Assembly: GCF_003254545.1 (NCBI RefSeq)
Contig: NZ_QJRH01000070.1
Span: 248,001 to 312,000 of the forward strand
Origin: Flavobacterium tistrianum
Lineage (GTDB): Bacteria > Bacteroidota > Bacteroidia > Flavobacteriales > Flavobacteriaceae
Direction: 5' to 3'
Length of the DNA stretch: 64,000 bases
Shown here piece after piece: positions 31,601-38,241 of this stretch. The number at the start of each line of letters is the position of its first letter. Within the stretch, counting starts at the first letter, position 1. Made by a program: the position numbers and the translations under genes. The notes below the pieces were generated by a model. It did not search any database, was not told the origin of the DNA, and worked only from the letters and a program-made list of their open reading frames with translations.

Positions 31601-31767
31601 AAGACATTACAATCGATCTAGCAAGCGAAAAAGGAACATTTGAAGTATTTGCAATCAATGCTTCAACAGGAAATATAACCAAAAAAGCAAATATCAGCGG
31701 AGGAAAACAAGTAACCATTCCACAAGCCGAAATAAAAGAAAAAGTGCTTTTTGTAGTAAGAAAGTAA
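28615..31767 (+). CDS. Large secreted two-part protein: pectate-lyase-like beta-helix plus uncharacterised C-terminal domain (DUF6298-like)
   Basis: A 1050-residue protein starting at a GTG, which gives a normal signal peptide (cut near NITAQS). Residues about 75-500 look like a right-handed beta-helix (AIDYVSSLKPDKSGFRGAVL, GVVLRGSGNTENGTVLLGTG, AISIENTRNAWVKQVNFKHF). From about 575 there is a separate domain with strongly patterned aromatic and charged motifs: GKQTNVAWWRGDL, DRRMDDHERVRRIDDDVWPP, YFQHNILEAGAHW and DVIDIRYWYY. I recall this region as DUF6298, but cannot check it. It may be a TIM-barrel-like hydrolase. Activity is unknown; context suggests a rhamnogalacturonan-active enzyme. 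Confidence 0.7.
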   Translation: MNFIQFKNTINLPKDKIILSGLMLLLSLNITAQSNFPDIIKTKEGKLSLTTDSQGNQIPDFSFAGYRNSEVSIPNLENKIFVSKQEEDATQKIQNAIDYVSSLKPDKSGFRGAVLLDKGIFKISGTLYIRKSGVVLRGSGNTENGTVLLGTGLEREALIRILGVNDKEYKDSFEFANAYTPLGTQKIQLKNTSKLKVGDEIEISKPLTDNFIKEVNMQDFGGETSWIGWKKGNWTTTWNRVVTKIDGNEVTVSAPITMSLDDVFGTSKVTVYSWAGRIEHIGIENILIKSTYNPSNLKDEEHRWQAISIENTRNAWVKQVNFKHFAGGAVTVLKTSQQVTVEDCIATEPISEIASFRRHTFYTEGQQTLFQRCYSEFGYHDFAVGGFGTTGPNAFVQCESHLPFENSGAIGSWATGVLFDIANIDGKSLSYNNREQGGRGAGWTAANSVIWESSASKLECYSPPTAQNWAFGVWGQFGGNGHWKNVNEHISPRSLFYAQLEARLGKLPVQPFIYDLGSEASSSPSVEVAAELTKNSATTAKSLQELIAEASKANPIDTYSKGLKNANDLKVALNKTEKSTSKVTTENGWLTFEGKVIAGKQTNVAWWRGDLSDDFVNKSTPHITRFVPGRTGNGLTDKVQETVDYLTKNNIVALEHNYGLWYDRRMDDHERVRRIDDDVWPPFYEQPFARSGQDFAWDHLSKYDLTKFNDWYWSRLAQFATLAEPNGQLLINQQYFQHNILEAGAHWASSPWRSANNINSTGFPEPPPYAGDKRIFMAEQFYDITNAQRRKLHEGFIRKSFENFQENSNVIQLTSAEYTGPLHFMEFWIDQAQKWKDETGKKGLIGLSATKDVQDAILNDAKRNKTVDVIDIRYWYYKEDGSAYAPQGGVNLAPRQHARKLKTGKETDNQVYRAVREYREKYPEKVILYSTDGSSRFGWPALMAGASLPNIPKIELPQFYSALSEMKLVAGNTFSDNLWKLENKGKSYLFYLKNDQDITIDLASEKGTFEVFAINASTGNITKKANISGGKQVTIPQAEIKEKVLFVVRK

Positions 31768-31779
31768 AAGAAGGGTTTA

Positions 31780-31903
31780 CCACGAATTACACGAATTTGC
31801 ACGAATTTAATTTTTAATTAAATCTGCTTAATCTGAAAAATCTGCGTGAGATAATTAAGAGAAAGCAGAGAAAAAAATTAGTGAAAATTCGTGTAATTCG
31901 TGG
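31780..31903. repeat. Inverted repeat family C variant (CCACGAATTACACGAATT)
   Basis: 19-bp perfect arms at 31780-31798 and 31885-31903. The interior carries family E-like AATCTGC motifs. It lies between the beta-helix gene and the GH140-like gene. Confidence 0.75.
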
Positions 31904-31942
31904 CAACCAACCCAAAAAACATAAATTCAAAAACAACCCAAA

Positions 31943-33346
31943 ATGAATCTGAAAATTAAATCTTTATACGCTCTTAGTATAAGCTTTATGTTGACAGCAC
32001 AAAGCGGATTTTCGCAATCTGCCAAAACAAAAGCATCTCTGCCTGAAATCAAAGTATCTAAAAATCAGCATTATTTTGTTACCGAAAATGAAAAACCATT
32101 TTTCTGGCTAGGCGACACAGGCTGGCTTGCATTCGGAAAACTGGACAGAGCAGGTATTGAGAAATATTTCAAAGACAGAAAAGACAAAGGATTTAATGTA
32201 GTTCAGGTTATGGTTTTGCATAACATCAATGCCGTTAACGTTTATGGTGATCCGGCTTTGATAAACGAAGACGTTTCAAAACCATTGATTACGGCAGGAA
32301 ATGATTTTAAAGATGCAAAACAATACGATTATTGGGACCACGTCGATTACACTTTAGATGTAGCTCAGAAAAATGGAATTTACGTAGCCATGGTTCCAGT
32401 TTGGGGAACCAACGTTTCAAAAGGAAATAAAGTAAGCAAAGAACAGGCAACCGTTTACGCAAAGTTCTTAGCTGACCGTTATAAAAACAGAACCAACGTA
32501 ATTTGGTTAAATGGTGGAGACACTCATGGAAACGAATTTCAGGACATCTGGAATGCCATCGGAAATACTTTAAAAAGCAACAATCCAAAGCAATTAGTAA
32601 CTTTCCACCCGTTTGGAAGAACCGATTCTTCAGAGAATTTTCACAACGAAAAATGGTTGGATTTTAACATGTTCCAATCGGGACACAGAAGATATGATCA
32701 GGATTCTTCAAAAACGAATTTCAAAGAAGACAATTACAAATTTGTTCTAAGAGATTTTGAATTAAAACCAACAAAACCTACACTTGACGGAGAGCCATCT
32801 TACGAAGGAATTCCACACGGTTTGCACGATACTTTACAGCCAAAATGGACAGCAAGCGACGTTCGCCGTTACGGATATTGGTCGGTTTTATCAGGCGGTG
32901 CAGGTTATACATACGGACATAACGCTGTAATGCAAATGTTCAGAAAAGGCGATAAACCAGCATACGGAAACAAAGAATTATGGACATCGGCTATCAATGC
33001 TCCTGGAGCAAAACAAATGGTTTACATTAAGAAATTAATGGAAGAAGTGCCATTTTTAGAAGGAGTTCCAGATGTTTCTTTAGTGGTAAATCAAGGCGAG
33101 AAATACGACTATATTCCAGCCATAAGAGGAGAAAAATACGCTCTACTGTATACTTACAACGGAAGAATAATAGAAGTAAAACTTGGAAAAATTGCTGGCG
33201 ATAAATTCGAAGCAACTTGGTATAATCCGAGAAATGGAAAGAAAACTAAAATCGGAACATTTGATAACAAAGGAACACAGAATTTTCAGCCCGCTGGTAA
33301 AAAAGAAGATGGTAATGACTGGGTTTTGATTTTGAGATCTATTTAA
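31943..33346 (+). CDS. GH140-like apiosidase family enzyme (DUF4038), secreted
   Basis: A 467-residue protein with a signal peptide (GFSQS). The TIM barrel opens with PFFWLGDTGWLAFGKLDRAG, the family signature of apiosidase-like enzymes. Candidate catalytic residues are Asp193 in LNGGDTHGN and Glu284 in LDGEPSYEGIP, placed like the pair reported for BT1012. A small C-terminal beta-domain (about 375-467) matches the usual accessory domain. GH140 endo-apiosidases open RG-II side chains, which makes this one of the stronger hints that RG-II is a target. Other DUF4038 activities cannot be excluded. Confidence 0.82.
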   Translation: MNLKIKSLYALSISFMLTAQSGFSQSAKTKASLPEIKVSKNQHYFVTENEKPFFWLGDTGWLAFGKLDRAGIEKYFKDRKDKGFNVVQVMVLHNINAVNVYGDPALINEDVSKPLITAGNDFKDAKQYDYWDHVDYTLDVAQKNGIYVAMVPVWGTNVSKGNKVSKEQATVYAKFLADRYKNRTNVIWLNGGDTHGNEFQDIWNAIGNTLKSNNPKQLVTFHPFGRTDSSENFHNEKWLDFNMFQSGHRRYDQDSSKTNFKEDNYKFVLRDFELKPTKPTLDGEPSYEGIPHGLHDTLQPKWTASDVRRYGYWSVLSGGAGYTYGHNAVMQMFRKGDKPAYGNKELWTSAINAPGAKQMVYIKKLMEEVPFLEGVPDVSLVVNQGEKYDYIPAIRGEKYALLYTYNGRIIEVKLGKIAGDKFEATWYNPRNGKKTKIGTFDNKGTQNFQPAGKKEDGNDWVLILRSI

Positions 33347-33410
33347 GTGATTAGTGAAAAGTAAAAAGTAATTAGTGAAATGCTTTGATTCATAAAAAGA
33401 GAATACAAAG

Positions 33411-33510
33411 CTCTCGCAGATTTTGCAGATAAAGCAGATAAAAAATCCATTTAATCTGTGAAATCTGTGGCAGAAAAAAAAATCTGCATAATCTGCTAAA
33501 TCTGCGAGAG
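33411..33510. repeat. Inverted repeat family E (CTCTCGCAGATTT)
   Basis: Arms CTCTCGCAGATTTTGCAGAT and its near complement at 33491-33510. An inner AATCTGTGGC segment is shared with family D. It lies directly before the GH28 gene. Confidence 0.75.
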
Positions 33511-33528
33511 AACAAAACACACACAACT

Positions 33529-35097
33529 ATGAAAAATATACTAATAATACTCTGCTTCATAACCGGACTAAATACCACTTTCGCAAACGACGGCTGGATA
33601 AACATTCTAAAAGAAGGCGGAAACAACAAAGGAGTAAAATGCACACAAGCCATTCAAAATGCTATTGAGAAAGCATCTAAAAACGGTGGAGGAACCATCT
33701 TTTTCCCTGCTGGAGAATACTTAACAGGAGCCTTAACATTAAAAAGCAACATTACGATTCACTTAGATTCTGGAGCACTTTTAAAATTTTCAGAGAATTT
33801 TGATGATTTTCTGCCTTATGTAGAAATGCGTTATGAGGGAATTGTAATGAAAAGTTTCCAACCTTTATTTTATGCCAAAGACGTAGAAAATATCACTATA
33901 ACAGGAAGAGGTATAATCGATGGACAAGGAAAAGCGTGGTGGAATGAAGTGTACCGAATCGAAACGGCAAAAGAACCGCTTCCTCCAACCAAATACCAAA
34001 CCATGTGGGAAGAACAAAACAAAGGACTTTACACAGAACCATATTATAAAAGAACAGTTGATAAGAAATTCTTTAGACCATCTTTCTTTCAGGCTTATAA
34101 CTGTAAAAACATTTTAATTGAAGGCGTTACGTTCAAAAATTCGCCTTTCTGGACCATCAATCCAGAATTTTGTGATAATGTAACTGTGACCGGAATCTCA
34201 ATTTTCAATCCGCATTCGCCAAATACAGACGGGATTAATCCTTCTTCTTGTACCAATGTTCATATTTCAAACTGCCATATCAGCGTTGGAGACGATTGCA
34301 TCACAATCAAATCGGGAAGAGATGGCGACGGACGTAAATACGGAAAAGCAACAGAAAATGTAACCATTACAAATTGTACAATGTTAAGCGGTCACGGCGG
34401 AGTGGTTATCGGAAGCGAAATGTCAGGCGGAATCAAAAAAATCACAATTTCAAACTGTGTTTTCGACGGAACAGATCGCGGAATCCGAATCAAATCGGCT
34501 CGTGGAAGAGGTGGCGTTGTAGAAGATATTCGTGTCGACAACATAGTTATGAAAAACATCAAAGAAGAAGCCATCGTATTAAGTCTTTTCTACGATAAAG
34601 GAACTACAGTTGAACCTGTTACAGAGAAAACGCCAATTTTCAGAAACATTCATATGAGCAACATCACGGCTTCAAACGTAAACAAAGCGGGACAAATTCT
34701 GGGAATTTCCGAAATGCCAATTCAAAACATCACTTTCTCGAACATCAATATGGACGGAAAAGAAGGTTTTACGGTAAGTACAGCAACAGATGTGGAATTT
34801 CATGATGTAAAAGTAAACGCAACTGTAGGTTCGTCGTTCAAAATCTCAGATTCAAAAAATGTGATTTTGGATAATGTTGGATCTTCAACAGCGATAAAAG
34901 GGGTTCCGGTTATCAAATTAGATAACGTTTCAAATGTATTAATCAACAATAATTTTCCATTCAATCCAACCGATATTTTTATCGAGGCGAATGGAAAAGA
35001 CACTAAAAATATTTTCCTGAAAAACAATGTGTTCAACAACGTAACAACAGCCATTAAAAAAGGAAAAGATTTAGATAAAAAAGCAATTACTGAATAG
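33529..35097 (+). CDS. GH28 polygalacturonase, secreted
   Basis: A 522-residue protein with a signal peptide (NTTFA). All four GH28 motifs are intact: NTDG (Asp234), GDDC (Asp255, Asp256), GHG (His289) and RIK (Arg320, Lys322). The length and the insertions around residues 120-200 fit exo-acting or rhamnogalacturonan-type members of Bacteroidota rather than short fungal endo-enzymes. It hydrolyses alpha-galacturonosyl bonds in homogalacturonan or rhamnogalacturonan. Context cannot tell these apart. Confidence 0.93.
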   Translation: MKNILIILCFITGLNTTFANDGWINILKEGGNNKGVKCTQAIQNAIEKASKNGGGTIFFPAGEYLTGALTLKSNITIHLDSGALLKFSENFDDFLPYVEMRYEGIVMKSFQPLFYAKDVENITITGRGIIDGQGKAWWNEVYRIETAKEPLPPTKYQTMWEEQNKGLYTEPYYKRTVDKKFFRPSFFQAYNCKNILIEGVTFKNSPFWTINPEFCDNVTVTGISIFNPHSPNTDGINPSSCTNVHISNCHISVGDDCITIKSGRDGDGRKYGKATENVTITNCTMLSGHGGVVIGSEMSGGIKKITISNCVFDGTDRGIRIKSARGRGGVVEDIRVDNIVMKNIKEEAIVLSLFYDKGTTVEPVTEKTPIFRNIHMSNITASNVNKAGQILGISEMPIQNITFSNINMDGKEGFTVSTATDVEFHDVKVNATVGSSFKISDSKNVILDNVGSSTAIKGVPVIKLDNVSNVLINNNFPFNPTDIFIEANGKDTKNIFLKNNVFNNVTTAIKKGKDLDKKAITE

Positions 35098-35105
35098 ATT
35101 ATAAT

Positions 35106-35164
35106 AACACCAATTTCACGAATTCACACCAATTTAATTCGTGCTAATTTGTGAAATTAGTGTT
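35106..35164. repeat. Inverted repeat, family C variant (AACACCAATTTCAC)
   Basis: Outer 14-bp arms with one mismatch at 35106-35119 and 35151-35164. The interior pairs ACGAATT with AATTCGT. It lies just ahead of the GH43-like gene. Confidence 0.7.
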
Positions 35165-35176
35165 CAATTTTAGATC

Positions 35177-36094
35177 ATGAAAAAAATATTCATCATAATA
35201 ACCCTTTCACTTTTTGCTGTGAGTTATTCGCAGAAAAAGAAAGATTTATATCTTTTTACTTCATTTAGAGAACCCGCTACAGAAGGTTTATATTTGGCAT
35301 ATAGCGAAGACGGTTACAACTGGAAAGGATTAGAAGGATCATTTTTAAAACCAGAAATCGGAGCCAGTAAAATCATGCGCGATCCGTCAATAACAAAAGG
35401 AGCAGACGGAACCTATCACATGGTTTGGACAACCGATTGGAAAGGCGGAAACGGTTTTGGCTATGCAAGTTCAAAAGATTTGATTCATTGGTCAGAACAG
35501 CAATACATTCCCGTAATGAAAAATGAACCAGAAGTGGTAAACGTTTGGGCGCCTGAGATTTTTTATGATGATGTGAAAAAAGAATATATAATCATTTGGG
35601 CATCGACAATCCCGTTCCGATTTCCAAAAGGAGTGGAAGAAGAGAAAAACAACCACAGAATGTATTATGTAACGACAAAAGATTTCAAAACGTTTTCGGA
35701 CACTAAATTATATTACGATCCAGGTTTCAGCGTAATTGATTGTGTTATTGTCAAAAAAGGAAAAAAAGATTATGTTTTGGTTTTGAAAGACAATACAAGA
35801 CCGATGCGAAACATAAAAATAGCTTTCGGAAAATCGCCTTTAGGGCCGTTTGAAAAAAGTTCAGCGCCTTTGACAGAGTATTTGTCAGAAGGCCCAACAG
35901 TGGTGAAAGTCGATAAAAACTGGCTGTTGTATTATGACAATTACGGTTCAAAAAATTATAAAGCGTTAAGCACAACAGATTTTGTTCATTTTGAAGATGT
36001 ATCCTCCAAAATAAGCCTTCCTGGAGGGCACAAACACGGAACGATTACAACAATCTCTGCAGACGTTTTAAAAGGATTAATTGATAAAAAATAA
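35177..36094 (+). CDS. GH43-like five-bladed propeller glycosidase, secreted
   Basis: A 305-residue protein with a signal peptide (FAVSYSQ). Propeller blades carry GLYLAYSEDGYNWKGLEG, MRDPSITKGADGTYHMVWT and FGYASSKDLIHWSEQ. MRDPS (Asp69), VNVWAPEIFYD (Glu127) and SEGPTVVK (Glu238) resemble the acidic positions of GH43. The single-domain size suits an exo-acting arabinofuranosidase or galactosidase. Subfamily and substrate are not assigned. The gene is framed by two inverted repeats. Confidence 0.75.
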   Translation: MKKIFIIITLSLFAVSYSQKKKDLYLFTSFREPATEGLYLAYSEDGYNWKGLEGSFLKPEIGASKIMRDPSITKGADGTYHMVWTTDWKGGNGFGYASSKDLIHWSEQQYIPVMKNEPEVVNVWAPEIFYDDVKKEYIIIWASTIPFRFPKGVEEEKNNHRMYYVTTKDFKTFSDTKLYYDPGFSVIDCVIVKKGKKDYVLVLKDNTRPMRNIKIAFGKSPLGPFEKSSAPLTEYLSEGPTVVKVDKNWLLYYDNYGSKNYKALSTTDFVHFEDVSSKISLPGGHKHGTITTISADVLKGLIDKK

Positions 36095-36102
36095 AAGATA
36101 AT

Positions 36103-36172
36103 GCCACAGATTTCGCAGATTCTCACAGATTAGAATTAAAAAAAAATCTTTTTAATCCGTGTAATCTGTGGC
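36103..36172. repeat. Inverted repeat family D (GCCACAGATT), copy 2
   Basis: Short copy with outer GCCACAGATT / AATCTGTGGC ends and imperfect interior pairing. It forms the leader of the following gene. Confidence 0.75.
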
Positions 36173-36187
36173 AAAAAAGTAAATAAA

Positions 36188-38050
36188 ATGATTGCTTTCC
36201 AAAACATAAAAAACAACATCATCACAGTCACAATCCTTTTGGCTTGCAACGCTATAAATGCACAAAATGACACGGCGCGTTATGTTGGTAAAACACTTTC
36301 AAACATCGATTACCATCACGGACAATTAAGTCCTGCGGTTGGAGTTCACGCGACACAAATCATGCGTGCGAGCCGTGAACATCCCGAAAAAGCAGATGGT
36401 TTTGGATGGACATACAATCACCAACCGATGATGGCGTATTGGAATAACACGTTTTATTTACATTATTTAAGCGATCCTTCGGGAGAACATATTCCGCCAA
36501 GCCAGACCTTATTAATGACTTCCAAAGATGGAGCAATATGGACAAAACCAGAAGTAATTTTCCCAATTTACCGCATTCCTGATGGGTGGAAAAAAGAAGG
36601 AGTTGAAGGAGTTGCTAAAAATCTCGATGCGATTATGCACCAGAGAATGGGCTTTTATACCTCAAGAGACAACCGACTTTTTGCTTTAGCGTATTACGGA
36701 ATTGCAATGGATGAAAAAGATGATCCAAACGACGGAAAAGGAATTGGACGTGTCATTCGTGAAATCAAGAAAGACGGAAGTTTTGGCGAAATCTATTTCA
36801 TCAGATACAATAAAACATGGGATAAATCGAAATCGAAATTCCCATTTTATACTGCATCAAAAGACAAAGGTTTAAAAAAAGCCTGCGTAGAGATTTTATC
36901 TGAACCGCTGGTTTTACAGCAATGGGTAGAAGAAGCCGATCGTGACGATGAATTAATTCCGTTACAGAAACCATACAAAGCATTTAGTTATTACCATCTA
37001 CCAAACGGAAATGTTGTTGGTTTATGGAAACATGCGTTAACATCCATCAGCAGAGACGGAGGAAAATCTTGGGATTATATGCCGTTGCGTGCGCCAGGAT
37101 TTATAAACAGTAATGCTAAAATCTGGGGACAAAAAACATCAGACAATCGTTATGCGACGCTTTATAATCCATCAGAATATCGTTGGCCTTTGGCGATTTC
37201 AACAAGCGATGACGGACTGAATTATAAAGATTTATTATTGGTTCATGGCGAAGTAAGCCCGATGCGTTACGGTGGAAACTACAAATCTGCAGGCCCTCAA
37301 TACGTTCGCGGAATCACAGAAAAGAACGGAACTCCGCCTGACGGAAAAATCTGGGTAGGCTACAGTATGAACAAAGAAGATATTTGGGTGGCTTCGATTC
37401 CTGTTCCTGTAACTTCGGTAGTAACAGAAAATGTAAATGACGTTTTCAATAATCTTCCAGACGGACAAGAATTGAAATTATGGAATACGTACGATTTGTC
37501 ATGGGCATCAACCAAAATAGAAAAGAAAGCCGATGGTAAAAAATGGCTGACGTTAAGAGATCAGGATTATTTTGATTATTCCCGTGCCGAAAGAGTGATT
37601 CCTTTCGCCTCAAAAATGGAAGCCGTTTTCACCGTAAAACCAGAACAAAATAATTATGGTTTATTGCAGATTGAGTTTCAAAACAAGCAAGGTCTGCCTT
37701 CTGTAAGATTGATTTTTGATTCGGATGGAGAATTAAAGGTGAAAAATGGTGCGCGTTTGAGTTCGGTTGCAAAATACGAAGCAAACAAAGCCTATACAAT
37801 CGCAGTTAAATTAGATGCTAAAAACCGTCAGTACACTATAAAAGTAAACGATGGTAAAGAGTCAACGAAGATATTTTATGCGCCAACAGATGGTTTTGAG
37901 CGAATCATGTTCCGCACAGGAGAGCAGAGACATTCGCCAGATCCGGACACAGCGCCAGACACAGACGATTACGACGACCTGCCTCAAACCGGAAAATTAA
38001 TCCCAGAAGCAGTATTCAATATCGAATCGTTGATTACTAAAAAGTTGTAA
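36188..38050 (+). CDS. Sialidase-like Asp-box propeller with C-terminal LamG-like domain; substrate unknown
   Basis: A 620-residue secreted protein (signal cut near NAINAQ). Two Asp-box type turns are visible, TSKDGAIWT (about 111) and SRDGGKSWD (about 288), consistent with a six-bladed BNR propeller. From about 430 a beta-sandwich of concanavalin/LamG type follows (YGLLQIEFQNKQGLPSVRLI, YTIAVKLDAKNRQYTIKV). Near the end there is an Asp-rich stretch (PDPDTAPDTDDYDDLP) that could bind calcium. Nothing indicates sialic acid as substrate in this setting. Rhamnose- or uronate-linked pectic groups are more plausible, as inference. Confidence 0.65.
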   Translation: MIAFQNIKNNIITVTILLACNAINAQNDTARYVGKTLSNIDYHHGQLSPAVGVHATQIMRASREHPEKADGFGWTYNHQPMMAYWNNTFYLHYLSDPSGEHIPPSQTLLMTSKDGAIWTKPEVIFPIYRIPDGWKKEGVEGVAKNLDAIMHQRMGFYTSRDNRLFALAYYGIAMDEKDDPNDGKGIGRVIREIKKDGSFGEIYFIRYNKTWDKSKSKFPFYTASKDKGLKKACVEILSEPLVLQQWVEEADRDDELIPLQKPYKAFSYYHLPNGNVVGLWKHALTSISRDGGKSWDYMPLRAPGFINSNAKIWGQKTSDNRYATLYNPSEYRWPLAISTSDDGLNYKDLLLVHGEVSPMRYGGNYKSAGPQYVRGITEKNGTPPDGKIWVGYSMNKEDIWVASIPVPVTSVVTENVNDVFNNLPDGQELKLWNTYDLSWASTKIEKKADGKKWLTLRDQDYFDYSRAERVIPFASKMEAVFTVKPEQNNYGLLQIEFQNKQGLPSVRLIFDSDGELKVKNGARLSSVAKYEANKAYTIAVKLDAKNRQYTIKVNDGKESTKIFYAPTDGFERIMFRTGEQRHSPDPDTAPDTDDYDDLPQTGKLIPEAVFNIESLITKKL

Positions 38051-38061
38051 AAGTTTAAATA

Positions 38062-38224
38062 GCCACGAATTCACGAATTATTTTATAAACAGTGCGTAGT
38101 TATTTGCCACAGATTAAAATGATTAACACAGATTATAATCCAATTAATCCTTTAATCTGTGGCAGAAAAAATTAGAGAAATTAAACGCAAAGAAAAAAAA
38201 TGAGTTAATTCGTGAATTCGTGGC
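38062..38224. repeat. Inverted repeat family C enclosing family D (nested)
   Basis: Outer perfect 19-bp arms GCCACGAATTCACGAATTA (38062-38080) and complement (38206-38224). Inside lies a full family D element (38106-38163). The right outer arm encodes the NSWRKK residues that an upstream GTG at 38212 would add to the next protein. Confidence 0.88.
38106..38163. repeat. Inverted repeat family D, copy 3 (inner element)
   Basis: GCCACAGATTAAAATGATTA and its near complement at 38145-38163, enclosed by family C arms. Confidence 0.82.
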
Positions 38225-38241
38225 GAAAAAAAATATACAAA

